DNA of 60,283 bases from Grammothele lineata (Eukaryota > Basidiomycota > Agaricomycetes > Polyporales > Polyporaceae). Positions 40,748 through 51,225 of this stretch are shown here, in pieces. Below the pieces are notes generated by a model, which made no database searches, was not told where the DNA came from, and saw nothing but the letters and a program-made list of their open reading frames with translations. Numbering within the stretch: the first letter of the stretch is position 1; every line of letters begins with the position of its first letter. The position numbers and the translations under genes are program-made. Location: NCBI GenBank assembly GCA_002150815.3, contig NDFF03000152.1, positions 1 to 60,283 of the forward strand, written 5' to 3'.

Positions 40748-43700
40748 ATGCGCGCACTCGCGATCACCCTCCTGGCCTTCACCAGCTCGTTCGCCGGAGC
40801 CGCGGCGGAGAACCTCCTCGGAGTCCGCGACGACCTCCACTTCCCCCTACACGCGCGCGCAAAGAACAAAGATGGTTCGACCCCAATATACAAAGACCCG
40901 ACAGCGGACATTGAAGACAGGGTGAACGACCTCTTGCCGCGGATGACGGTGCAGGAGAAGGTGGCCCAGATGTGAGTGCTTCGCCTCTTGTTTCATCCCT
41001 ACTTCTCAACTTCGTCCTGTGCGCGCGCGCAGAATTCAAGGTGATATCAGCGGGTGGATGAACATGACCGACCCGCTCGACGATACCCTCACCTACAACC
41101 AAACCGGTCTCGTGCGTGTCCCTCCTATGCCTTTGTCCTCTCTCAGTTGTTCAGCTCTCGCGCAACGATCCGCAGGAAGAGATGATGGCACAAAAGGGCG
41201 GTTCTATCTGGGGTGGTTACCTCACGCCCTGGAACAAGTTCGTCTTTGGCGTAACAGTCGGACAGAAGTACCTCATGGAGAATACAACGCTCGGTATCCC
41301 CGCGCTCATTCAGTCTGAAGGTGCATCCTCTCCTCTTTCCCCCTCCCCCATATCTCATCCCGCCTGTGCGCGCGCACACAGGCCTGCACGGCTTCACGAA
41401 TAACGGCACGATCTGGCCTTCGCCCATCGGCCTCGCCGCGTCCTTCAATCCGTCCTTACTGCACGCCGCGGCAGCGACGATCGCGGACGAGGCTGAGGGG
41501 CTCGGGATCTCTCACGTCTTCGCGCCCGTCCTGGACTTGTCGCGCGAGCTCCGCTGGGGGCGCGTGGAGGAGAACTTTGGGGAGGATCCGTTCTTGTGAG
41601 TGCATGGAAGAGAGACGGGGCGCATAGGTCTAATTCACACGCGCGCAGGACGGGTGAGATGGGCCTCGCGTACGTCTCCGGGCTCCAGTCCGGGCGGAGG
41701 CGAAACGCGAGCGACACCGCGATCGCGCGCATGGCTGCGACCTGCAAGCACTTCGCTGCTTTCGGCTCCCCGCAAGGTGGTTTGTAAGTCCCCGTCCTCC
41801 TTGCTTACGGGTCGTATGCCAGAGGTTGTATGTTGATTGATGTATGCACGCGCGTCCGGATAGGAACACAGCGCAAGTGACGGGCGGGGAGCGCGAGCTG
41901 CGCTCGGCGTACCTGAAGCCGTTCAACCGCGCGTGCGTTGAGGCGCTGTCGATCATGACCGCGTACTCGAGCTATGATGGAATTCCTGCTATCGCAAACA
42001 AGCGTGCGTCCATCTCCCCCTCCATGCTGCTTTTCCGTCTGCTCGCTCTCCTGACGCGTGTTTACGTTTATAGACCTCTTGAGAGACATCGTGCGTACCT
42101 GCCATCTCGAGCCCTCTACGCATAGCTCACCGCACGCACGCACCCCTCCAGCTTCGCACCGAATGGGGGTACAAATACTGGGTCACCTCCGATGCAGGCT
42201 CCGTTGACCTACTCATCACCCAGCACGGGACGTGCGACTCGCGCGAGTGCGCGGCCAAGATTGCGCTCGAGAACGGCTTGAGCGGCGAGATGGGCGGCGG
42301 GTCGTTCACCTACCTTACTCTTCCTGGTATGTCTTCCCGTCTCTCGCCGGGTTAGGGATGACCAGGGCTGAACGGGCGGACAGACCAGATCGCGGCGGGA
42401 ACGGTGGACATCAACCTGGTGGACGAGACGGTGAAGGCGATGCTCCGGACGAAGTTCTCGCTTGGGTTGTTCGAGAGTGAGCGCGTCTTCTTCCTCCCAA
42501 ACATTAAGACTAACCGTCCTAGACCCGTACCCGTATGCCGACTATCTCTCCACACGCCGCACGCCCGAAACGCGTGCGCTCCTACACACGATGGAGCAAG
42601 AATCCCTCATTCTACTCGAGAACAAAAACGCCGTCCTCCCCCTCTCCCCCACCTCCCTCTCCTCCCTCGCGCTCATCGGCCCGCAAGTCTCCCGTGTCTC
42701 CTTCGGGGACTACGTCTTCTTCAACGCCTCCCTGAACAGCATTTCCCCCCTCGAAGGCTTCACCCAATTCCTTTCCAACACCTCCGTCGCCATCACGTAC
42801 GAACAAGGCTGCGAGCTCTGGTCGAACGACCCCTCAGGCATCCCCGCCGCCGTCACCGCCGCGAAAGAGGCAGACGCGACGGTCGTGATGGTCGGCACGT
42901 GGACGCTCGACCAGACGTTGCTCTGGACCCCGGGCACGAACGCGACGACGGGCGAGCACGTCGACCTGTCCGACCTCGGCTTGGTGGGCGCACAGATGCA
43001 GCTCGTGCAGGCTGTCGTGGACGCCGCGAAGGGCCCGGTGATTGTCGTGCTTGTGAGTGGGAAGCCGGTGGCGGAGCCGTGGATCCAAGAACGTACGTCC
43101 CCTCACCTCTTCCTACTCCCTCCTCCCGCGCTGTCGCTCGCCCGCTCACGCCCCCACCCGTCCCCTTTCGTTCCGCAGACGCAGACGCCGTAATCCAACA
43201 ATTCTACCCCGGGGAGCTCGGCGGGCTCGCCCTCGCCGAGCTCGTCTTCGGCACGTTTAACCCCTCCGGCAAGCTCCCCGTCTCGTTCCCGCGGAGCGTC
43301 GGGACCACGCCCGTGTTCTACAACTACCTCAAGGGCGGGCGGTTCGTCGACGCGGGCGCCGTGCTTGACGATGGCGAGCTCAAGTTTGGGCACCAGTATG
43401 TCCTGGACAGCCCGGTGCCGATCTGGAGTTTCGGACACGGGCTGAGTTATACGACGTTCAACTAGTAAGACTCTTTACCCTTTTCCCTGCTGGAAATCCG
43501 CGCTAACCCGTAACGAATGGCGCCGCAGCACGGACCTCACCCTATCCAAGAACCCGATCGCGCCCAACGAGGACTTCGCCGTCTCCGTGACGGTGCACAA
43601 CACCGGGCCCATGGACGGACAGGAGGTCGTGCAAGTGTACGCGACCGACGTCGTCAGCTCCGTCGTCACCCCCAACCAGGCGCTCGTGGGGTTCCAGAAG

Positions 43701-43940
43701 ATCTCCATTGCGTACGTCTCTTCCCCGCCCTCCTCGTGCGAGTCGTAGGAAAAGAGGAAGCTGATCGAGACGACGCGAAACAGGGCGGGGGACTCGCAGC
43801 GTGTGACGGTGCCCGTGAACGCGAGTGCGCTGGCGCTGTGGACGCTCGACGGCGCGTTCGTCGTCGAGCCTGGGGCGTTCGCGATCAAGATAGGAACGAG
43901 CGACCAGACGTTCCTTAACACGACACTCACTGTGCAGTAG
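40748..43940 (+). CDS. Secreted GH3 beta-glucosidase
   Basis: Retaining glycosidase of family 3, expected to release terminal beta-D-glucose (or xylose) from oligosaccharides outside the cell. Thirteen exons: 40748-40971, 41033-41111, 41176-41320, 41382-41595, 41649-41783, 41864-42003, 42074-42090, 42152-42326, 42384-42476, 42523-43092, 43179-43464, 43529-43711, 43784-43940. They give 805 residues, all phases consistent, including a 17-base exon. Signal peptide MRALAITLLAFTSSFAGAAA. The GH3 N-terminal barrel carries the substrate motif KHFAAFGSPQGG (from 254) and the nucleophile segment YWVTSDAGSVDLL with Asp332. The GH3 C-terminal domain (LLENKNAVLPLSP, GGLALAELVFGTFNPSGKLP) and a fibronectin-III-like domain (TVHNTGPMDGQEVVQVY) follow, the three-domain order of fungal beta-glucosidases. 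Several N-glycosylation sequons are visible. Exact substrate is not determined. Confidence 0.92.
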
Positions 43941-44551
43941 TGCGAGAGCCAGAATGGGAGGCGGAGGCCGCACGAGCGTGCGTGCGTGGCGCGATGTATC
44001 CGTGGGGCATGATGTAACTTGTCCGAGTATATGCACGATTCGTACTTAGCTGGACGCGTACGCGTCGTTATCGAACAAGTTTAGAACATCATTGTAGACG
44101 ACACGTTACGAGCAAGTGTCGAAACTCGAGCATCACGTCACGCCGTCCGAGCTCGAATCTCCTGTCGTCCCAGCTCAGATAGATAGATATAGAAGCACGC
44201 CACAGCGGGCTCGCGACGGTCGTCCCGCGGAGGCTATAGCCACACTCCCAAGTTCCTTGCCCAGGCGGCGCAGCCGCCAGCTACAACGACCCTGAGCAGG
44301 GGCGCGGGGCACGGGGCGGGCGGACATAACGTTGTGTGAAAGCACTGCGCGCGCGTGTGCAAACTTGGAAGAAAGGGGGTAGGGATACAACGGGGCAAAC
44401 GAACGACGTACACACGCGACACAACACGCAACACGGTCACAGACGTCAACAGACAGACGGGCGCAAACGTACACATTCAGTCTCCATCTGATGTCCAGCC
44501 CGAAACCTCCTTGGGGGAGTCCTTCCCTTCTCCCGCGCAGTCTCCGTAAAC
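43941..44551. other. Intergenic region between converging genes
   Basis: The 3' flanks of the GH3 gene and the four-span membrane protein gene. No gene or structured element recognised. Confidence 0.55.
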
Positions 44552-45468
44552 TCAAACCGTGACCCGACTGATACTTCCTTCCTCGCCCTCCCTCGGGCGC
44601 GCGGCCCACTCGACCATCATCGGCCTGGGCGCGGGGCGGACCTTGTTCGTGGCGGCGAGGATGGCGAGGACGGCGAGGCCGGTGAGGGTGATCCAGCCGA
44701 GCCACGCAAAGGCCATCATGGCGGTAAGGACGCGGCAGGTGGCGAAGTTGGAGCAGAAGGAGAGGTCGGGCCAGATGCTCTGCGCGTGGGGTGACCGGGC
44801 GGTCGAGCGGAGGGGCAGAGGGGCAGAAGGGCGGGCGGGGGACGGTGGAGTGGGAGAGAAAGAAAAAGGGCGTGAGCGGAGGAACGGGGACTACGGGGAC
44901 GCGGGGAGACGGGGCGAGTGGAGTGCGGGGAGGCGGGGCTTGCGGGAGACGGAGGGGATACGAGGGAAAAAGAGGGACGTACCGCGGACACGACGCATCC
45001 GACGAGCCAGAGGAGCCATACGATGGAGAGCGCAGCGAGCTCGATGAGGTTGTTCTTGGATGCAGAAGGAGACGGCGCAGGGACCCAGCGTAGGCTATCG
45101 CAAGGACCGAGTTGAGTGCGCGCGACGTGTGAGGGGAAGTAGAGTACTCACACTACGGGAATGAAGGCAAGCGCGAGGATGGAACAGACGAGGAGCTCAG
45201 CGACAATGGGATCTAAAGGCAACGTTATAGATCTGTGCTCTGAAGCCACGGAAGACGCACCATAGAAATCGCGTCCATGGTTGAGCGGGTCGCCCGGCGG
45301 GAGATGGGTGGTGTAGCCCAGACGGACGCATGTGAAGATGAATTCGAGTACAGAGAAGACCCACTAGTCGGCCGATCATTAGTGTCAAAAGCAAGAGATA
45401 TGAGATGGAAGGATACACACGAGTGCAATGAAGAAAGGAAGGCGGAGAATGACTGGAAGAGGGCCCAT
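44552..45468 (-). CDS. Small four-transmembrane (MARVEL-like) protein
   Basis: Five exons (45468-45421, 45363-45261, 45212-45152, 45094-44983, 44779-44552) give 183 residues with consistent phases. Four hydrophobic segments are visible: LRLPFFIALWVFSVLEFIFT, IVAELLVCSILALAFIPVV, LIELAALSIVWLLWLVGCVV and MAFAWLGWITLTGLAVLAI. They are joined by short loops, with a loop GYTTHLPPGDPLNHGRDFYD between spans 1 and 2 and a charged cytosolic tail (EWAARPREGEEGSISRVTV). This topology is that of the MARVEL/NCE102-type membrane organisers, but I cannot assign a family by sequence alone. The start was chosen as the first Met before the first span. It is likely in the plasma membrane or secretory pathway. 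Confidence 0.72.
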
Positions 45469-46249
45469 CGCGGCGGTCTACGCCTGAAGAGAGGGTATGG
45501 AGTACAGAGCAGAGCCAGCCGGGGCAGTCGTAGACACGCGAAGGCAGCGAGGGCGTGCTATATACACCATGGCCGACATCGCCGCAAAGAGGCTAGAGCG
45601 TGAGCAGAGGTGGTGTGGGGTGATGGAGCGCGGTTCCTGGCAAACGGTGGCTTCGGATGACCGGGGAAGGAGGGCGTTGTCATGGCGGGCAATATCTTCG
45701 TCGACCCGGAAGCTTGGGCGCAGCTTGTCCATTGGTCGGCGACGCGGGCCAACCTCGGGCGCGCGTGGGCTGGTGCGCGTCGTTGCGCAATCTGTCAAAG
45801 TTGCATCCGTCCGTAGAGTGATTTCTGGGCAAGCTGGGCGACGGGAACAAGCATCTCGAGACGAGAAGAGCAGGATAAGAGGCACTTTCGGACCCGGGCC
45901 GAGTGTAACGGACTCCGTCACTCTAGTCACGGAGTACCGGTCACGCCGATTGCTCACCGACATCGCAGGCTTGGGCGGACTTACGCGTCCGCTGCTCTTG
46001 TTTGTCCTCAATGGCATCTGCACGCTTCATCGAATCCTCTCAGCTTCAACCATCGATGTTTCTTCCTGCGCAATGACGTGTGACTACTGTGATCCCTTGC
46101 CAAACTTAGGAAGCTTGGGCGTGCGCCGTTTGTACTACCAACCCGACAAAGAGACTCTTCTCCAAGGGGGTCGCGGGAATAAGAAAATCGACGCGGGTCC
46201 CTTTTTCTCAAACACCCGTTGACGAGGGGACATACATACATTAGTCATC
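45469..46249. other. Intergenic region left of the LTR element
   Basis: The 5' flank of the four-span protein gene. No second gene is recognised; the overlapping frames 45497-46222 plus and 45478-46023 minus have no domain. Confidence 0.5.
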
Positions 46250-46254
46250 AGGCG
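46250..46254. repeat. Target-site duplication AGGCG, left copy
   Basis: Five bases directly before the left LTR; matched by the same five bases at 51129-51133 directly after the right LTR. Confidence 0.9.
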
Positions 46255-46713
46255 TGTAAGGCTCTCGAGCGCCTGACGCGCGATCCACGACTTTGAGAGG
46301 GGAGCGCGCGGGATGTCAAGCGAGAAGGGAGCCCAACGAGGGAGGCTCAGAGACACGTGAGTGGGTAAGACTGTCGTATCTCGAGCGCTGCTGTGTAGGT
46401 ACGGTACATGAGCTGTATATATACTGCGAGATCAAGCCACCGGGAATAACTGTACAGTACCTACATAGCCAATGAGGAGAGAGAGAACTACGGAAAGAAC
46501 AAGGAAAGGAAGAGCTTGCGTCAGCTACGAGCTGACGCAAGTGCGAGACAACAGAATCGTAACCAAGAGCTGACGCAAGCTTGAAGAGCTTGCGCAAGCC
46601 CATGCCTACAGGCACAGACGAGCGTAGCATGAGGCACCGGGAGGGGGGCCGGCGCGCCGGGCCATCGGCGCGACGGCACGCTCAGAAAGGCAGCCCAAGC
46701 GCCCATCCTTACA
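46255..46713 (-). repeat. Long terminal repeat (3' LTR with respect to gag)
   Basis: The 459-base copy nearly identical to 50670-51128. It contains a TATATATA box near 46413-46421 set between inverted copies of GTAGGTAC/GTACCTAC. It also holds a perfect 12-base hairpin (CTTGCGTCAGCT / AGCTGACGCAAG, 46512-46540) and a second related half-palindrome (AGCTTGAAGAGCTT region), plausible transcription and packaging signals. Confidence 0.93.
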
Positions 46714-47030
46714 CTCGCCCTCCAGGACTTGTCTCTAACGAGTCCTCAACCAGCGCGCCAGGCTGCCAATTATCAACAGAACTACGCACATAGAAACATA
46801 TGCCACCTCCATTACAACTTCATATAACTGGTTGCGCACCGCGAACCGCGGTGCAACGAGAAAATCAACTGCCGGTTGAACGAACACATACCGCCACCGG
46901 GCCAGCTAGCGAGACGACCCGCGTCCGCTGGAAAGGACCAAAACATTCACTAAGGAACTCAAAAGCGCAAAAAATAAAAGATATACGCTTTGCGCGAACA
47001 AACAAAGCCAACGGCCAGCGGTCACGGTGT

Positions 47031-50000
47031 TCAGAGGTACGAATACCCGTCTGAGTCCTCTGAGGAGTCTGAGTACTCGTCATCCCCGTCGCGCCTGCTG
47101 TTATCATCGCCAGACTGTGCAGGACCATGGTAAGCCCCACCATCATCTTCAGAACGCACGTCTCCCGTGTCCGAGTCCCAAGCATCCCACCGCGAGTCGC
47201 AGTTTCGACTCATGTGACCGACTCGCCAACAGGAGAAGCAACGATCCTCGGCACGGCACCAGCTATACTGGCTCCGAGTGAGACCTCCGGTACGCCACTG
47301 ACGTCGTGCTTCTTCTGCGAGCTCTACCGACTGGCTGTCCGAGCCGTACTCGGATTCCTCAGGCTCGCTGACGTGAGCATCGCCCTTCGGCCCTGAGCCA
47401 GAAATGTCACGGCTTCGAAGGTATGCGGCCCCCACACCAACTCCGACTACAGGTACAGGTTGTGATGTCGACGCACGACGGTACGGACAACTTCTTTTTA
47501 GGTGACCGACTTCTCCGCATTCGAAGCATCGTCCCTCCGCCCGCAACCGAACATAATCCTCTCGGAGGGATTCCTCTGTCCTGCAAGACGGTCGGCGGGT
47601 TCCCCAAGTTGCTGCTGTGCTGCGCCACTCGCGGCTAGGCAGGTCAGAATCCGACTCGTCTGGGTAAGGTTCAACATCCGAGTCCTCCTGCTTGAAGGCT
47701 TCTAATTCTTCTTCAGATTCCTGGCTAACGGACGCGCGATCCTCGCGATCCGACCGCCATTCATCTGAGTCATCCAATACACCGTAGCCCCCGCGATTAT
47801 CTGGGTCAGCAGGATACTGAGAACCTTGACGAGCTTCTCTACGAGCGGCCAGGTAAGCCTGCTCGTGACGTTCCGCGTACTTTACTAACTTATCTAGAGG
47901 CGTCCTCTCGGGGTACATTCCCTTTTCACGTAGGTGCATGCGCAATTCGGGATGAATGCCCTTCCAGAATATCTGCACAAGCTGGAAGTCCGTGACGTCT
48001 GAAAGTCGCACTGCGAGGTGCTGTAAATCCCGGACGAAGTCACGAACAGTCTCGGAGCCCTGAGCTGCACCCTGCAGTCGAGTACGTAGCGTCTCCTTGT
48101 ATTCTGGAGGGAAGCAATAGTTGAACAGTGCTTCATACAGCTCCGTCATCGTCCACTTCGAATGCTCACGTGCAACATGGCGCATGAAGAACTTCTTCGC
48201 ATTTCCACCCAGGAAACGTACTATGAGCATCATTGCTGCGTCCCCAGACACCCCGCTAAGTTTCATCCATGTATCGACGCTGAACGTCCATGCGTCGAAC
48301 TGATCTAAATCTGGCTCCCCATTCCAGACTGGGGGTAGGATTATTTCTAAGTCCGAGTCAGCAAGCTGCTTCTGCAGCTTCTTGCGCTGACGACGCTCCC
48401 TTCTGCGTCTCCTCCTCGCGGCTTTTTTAGTCTCCGTCGGCCTGGAGTTACAGGAGTGCGAGTGAGATGCCTCTGCGTTCTCATGGCGTCTTCGAGGCGT
48501 GCTAGAGGTTCTAGGGGAATTGTACGCAGACTTAACGCTCCCGGAAGATGACACCGACTCGGAAGACGTCTCAGAACACGCATCACGCTCGTCACGCTCG
48601 CGCCGGAACCACACGCCCTCCGGAACAAGAGAGGGATGTCTTCTATATCCAGGTACGCCCTCCAGATTAGCAGAACCCTTCCTAGACGACGTATGCTTTC
48701 CAGGAGATCGCTGGTTGCCTCCGCGCGCAGCCGCGTGTATATCTTCACGCATATCCACACGGCGTGCGGCCCCGCTGGCATGACGCTGCAAAAACTCGTG
48801 CGCGTCGCTCCGCTTGGGTGAGTTCCGCCGAGTTTTCGACTTGCGGCGTTCACTACCAGACTGCGACGCAGAGAACAGGTCTGCGCTATTCCCTAGGTGT
48901 ACAGAAGACAACAGAATCATATCGGTTTGTAGCTCGCGTTTCCCCACCGCTCCATGCGAGAAGGAGGCCTCAGACGACCAATCAAAAGTCAGGTCATCGT
49001 CGCTACTAGTCGACGTCGAGTACATACGCCCCAGCGCTTGAACATCGGCCAAGAAACAGTCTAGAAGCGATGTAGAATCAAACACAAGCTCAGGAAGCGT
49101 AGGTATGCCTTGCACGCCCTCCAGGCACTGTTCTAATCCATTCAGCACAGAACTAGGCTCGAGGTGATGCACACAAGATGCCATGGCAGGTGAAAGGACA
49201 GAATCTATTGTTTCGGGCGCGTAAACTACATCGCAACCACTGCCAGATCCAGGTATAGTACACGTAGACAGAGACGTCGGGACAACTTGTTCTATGGTAG
49301 TCTCGGAGCGATCCAATGAGCTTGCTCCGTCGCCCTCAACGCCTTCCATGTCGTGTGTAAGCTCGTGCCGCGTACCATACGCCTCCTCCGCTGACAGCCC
49401 AGGCAGCGTCGTGTCGCATCCGCCAAACCAGCCGTGGAAGAACTTCGGCTCGGTCTGCAGAGACGCGCGAGACGGGACGGCCGCTCGCGCGCGTACACGC
49501 ACGACCGTCCAGCCCTCTCCGTCTACTGACACTTCGCGGAGCATCACAGCAGGTCTGCCGTTGCTCGACGCGACCAACATTGTCGGCACGGGAGCACACA
49601 CAACTCTGAGAGTCGGCGGCTCGACCTTGGACCGTGTGGTTTCCTCTGCAACCAGCGCGCCCGGAGATCCAGGCGGCGATTCAACAGAGTGCGTCCTCTT
49701 GGGAGCTCGCGCGGCCATATCGGCTGGCGGCTCAACCAAGGGCGCAAGGACGGGAGCGCACACTACCCGAAAGGGAGGCGGCTCGACCGACGCAACCACT
49801 TGCTCTGCAACCAGCGCGCCCGGGGGCGGCGATTCAACAGAGTGCGTCCTCTTGGGAGCTCGCGCGGCCATGTCGGCTGGCGGCTCAACCAAGGGCGCAA
49901 TGTCGGGAGCGCACACTACCCAGGAGGGAGGCGGCTCGACCGACACGGGAGCACGTGCGACCGGTTTCCCGGCCTGCGGCTCGACCGTGGAATCCTTCTC

Positions 50001-50573
50001 AGGAGCACGCGCGACTTGAAGAGTCCGCGGCTCAACCGAGGCATCGAGCAGCGTTTCGTCGCGCTCGGAAACCGGCACAGGCAACGCGGAAGTCCCCTCG
50101 CGTGCCTCTTCAACCGCGTCGATGGGTGTAGTGCGGCTAAGCCTCCTTCGCACCACACCCGAGCCTGAGAGGGCTACGCCTCCCATCGCCTGAGACGTAA
50201 AACACCCACCGCGCACCGCCTCTGCTGGTGCGTGCGCGGCGCGCCCTCCAGGCAACACCTCCGCACCTATCTCCTGCGCACCAGGATCAACCACAGCGCG
50301 CGCTACCACTGGGGCGGCGCACGGGCTTCCGGCACAGAGGAGATAGGCGCAGGGTTCCTCCGCAAGGGGAACAAGCCATAGACATGAATGCTCACCGTCT
50401 TGCCATCTGACAACTCCTCCGGGCGACAGTACGTCGTCGCGCGGGTCCAACAAACACACCAGTACGTCGGTATGTGTCTCGCGGGCCAGTTCGTCGGCGC
50501 GCGCGAGGGTGGCAGAGGCGGCCGCCTCCAATGAGGTCCGCATACCTAGTCGAATGCTTGCGATAGTCGACAT
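47031..50573 (-). CDS. gag: Retrotransposon Gag protein with two CCHC zinc knuckles
   Basis: Structural protein expected to form the cytoplasmic particle that packages the element RNA. One uninterrupted frame of 1180 codons. The N-terminal third has no known domain and contains a tandemly duplicated module of about 50 residues (each with VEPPADMAARAPKRTHSVES), encoded by DNA repeats around 49600-49990. Basic, Arg/Lys-rich segments (KKAARRRRRRERRQRKKL) come before the Retrotrans_gag core (roughly 750-920), which includes WTFSVDTWMKLSGVSGDAAM, FLGGNAKKFF and LRTRLQGAAQGSETVRDF. Two zinc knuckles follow: CFECGEVGHLKRSC (about 1016-1029) and CFSCWRVGHMSRNC (about 1112-1125). The tail is acidic and ends DSDGYSYL. 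The frame is intact, which with the young LTRs argues for a selected, packaging-competent protein. No -1 or +1 frame continues into pol. Confidence 0.92.
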   Translation of the reverse strand: MSTIASIRLGMRTSLEAAASATLARADELARETHTDVLVCLLDPRDDVLSPGGVVRWQDGEHSCLWLVPLAEEPCAYLLCAGSPCAAPVVARAVVDPGAQEIGAEVLPGGRAAHAPAEAVRGGCFTSQAMGGVALSGSGVVRRRLSRTTPIDAVEEAREGTSALPVPVSERDETLLDASVEPRTLQVARAPEKDSTVEPQAGKPVARAPVSVEPPPSWVVCAPDIAPLVEPPADMAARAPKRTHSVESPPPGALVAEQVVASVEPPPFRVVCAPVLAPLVEPPADMAARAPKRTHSVESPPGSPGALVAEETTRSKVEPPTLRVVCAPVPTMLVASSNGRPAVMLREVSVDGEGWTVVRVRARAAVPSRASLQTEPKFFHGWFGGCDTTLPGLSAEEAYGTRHELTHDMEGVEGDGASSLDRSETTIEQVVPTSLSTCTIPGSGSGCDVVYAPETIDSVLSPAMASCVHHLEPSSVLNGLEQCLEGVQGIPTLPELVFDSTSLLDCFLADVQALGRMYSTSTSSDDDLTFDWSSEASFSHGAVGKRELQTDMILLSSVHLGNSADLFSASQSGSERRKSKTRRNSPKRSDAHEFLQRHASGAARRVDMREDIHAAARGGNQRSPGKHTSSRKGSANLEGVPGYRRHPSLVPEGVWFRRERDERDACSETSSESVSSSGSVKSAYNSPRTSSTPRRRHENAEASHSHSCNSRPTETKKAARRRRRRERRQRKKLQKQLADSDLEIILPPVWNGEPDLDQFDAWTFSVDTWMKLSGVSGDAAMMLIVRFLGGNAKKFFMRHVAREHSKWTMTELYEALFNYCFPPEYKETLRTRLQGAAQGSETVRDFVRDLQHLAVRLSDVTDFQLVQIFWKGIHPELRMHLREKGMYPERTPLDKLVKYAERHEQAYLAARREARQGSQYPADPDNRGGYGVLDDSDEWRSDREDRASVSQESEEELEAFKQEDSDVEPYPDESDSDLPSREWRSTAATWGTRRPSCRTEESLREDYVRLRAEGRCFECGEVGHLKRSCPYRRASTSQPVPVVGVGVGAAYLRSRDISGSGPKGDAHVSEPEESEYGSDSQSVELAEEARRQWRTGGLTRSQYSWCRAEDRCFSCWRVGHMSRNCDSRWDAWDSDTGDVRSEDDGGAYHGPAQSGDDNSRRDGDDEYSDSSEDSDGYSYL

Positions 50574-50669
50574 AGCAAGCAGCGACCAAACACTTCTGAC
50601 AACGTGCGGGTGATCAGACCGACGACGTCAGCAGTCAAGATACGAAAGAAAAAAAAAGCACTCAAAAAA

Positions 50670-51128
50670 TGTAAGGCTCTCGAGCGCCTGACGCGCGATC
50701 CACGACTTTGAGAGGGGAGCGCGCGGGATGTCAAGCGAGAAGGGAGCCCAACGAGGGAGGCTCAGAGACACGTGAGTGGGTAAGACTGTCGTATCTCGAG
50801 CGCTGCTGTGTAGGTACGGTACATGAGCTGTATATATACTGCGAGATCAAGCCACCGGGAATAACTGTACAGTACCTACATAGCCAATGAGGAGAGAGAG
50901 AACTACGGAAAGAACAAGGAAAGGAAGAGCTTGCGTCAGCTACGAGCTGACGCAAGTGCGAGACAACAGAATCGTAACCAAGAGCTGACGCAAGCTTGAA
51001 GAGCTTGCGCAAGCCCATGCCTACAGGCACAGACGAGCGTAGCATGAGGCACCGGGAGGGGGGCCGGTGCGCCGGGCCATCGGCGCGACGGCACGCTCAG
51101 AAAGGCAGCCCAAGCGCCCATCCTTACA
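50670..51128 (-). repeat. Long terminal repeat (5' LTR with respect to gag)
   Basis: Same length and ends as the other LTR, with one visible substitution. On the minus strand it lies just upstream of the gag start at 50573, so it should supply the promoter (TATATATA box near 50828-50836). Confidence 0.93.
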
Positions 51129-51133
51129 AGGCG
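51129..51133. repeat. Target-site duplication AGGCG, right copy
   Basis: Five bases directly after the right LTR, identical to 46250-46254, marking the integrase cut. Confidence 0.9.
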
Positions 51134-51225
51134 CCCACCAAGAAAGGAAATAGTGACATCATCTTAGGGCGTCAGATTACTATCGAGGCGACTCGATCCG
51201 AGTCCTGACCGCGATCCTCCCCCCT

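Larger units (their letters stand above)
46255..51128 (-). mobile_element. Complete Gag-only (non-autonomous) LTR retrotransposon
   Basis: A 4874-base element bounded by two 459-base direct LTRs, each starting TGTAAGG and ending CCTTACA (7-base inverted ends with TG...CA). It is flanked by a perfect 5-base target-site duplication AGGCG (46250-46254 and 51129-51133). The only substantial frame is one 1180-codon gag on the minus strand; no protease, reverse transcriptase, RNase H or integrase is present, and there is no room for them in the remaining roughly 400 internal bases. LTRs differ at one visible position (C/T in the GGGCCGG(C/T)GCGCC stretch), so the insertion is young and must have been mobilised in trans. 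With gag orientation, a purine-rich GGAGGGCGAG abuts the 3' LTR as a polypurine tract. I see no TGG-type tRNA primer site next to the 5' LTR. It inserted 97 bases past the stop of the PHD-finger gene. Confidence 0.93.

Noticed and set aside
46316..46630. 104-codon frame in the LTR, repeated identically at 50731-51045
   Set aside because: It is duplicated only because the LTRs are; it overlaps the hairpins and TATA region and has no protein features.
46714..47030. Possible pol remnant between gag stop and the 3' LTR
   Set aside because: All frames in these 317 bases are short and lack any protease, reverse transcriptase or integrase motif.
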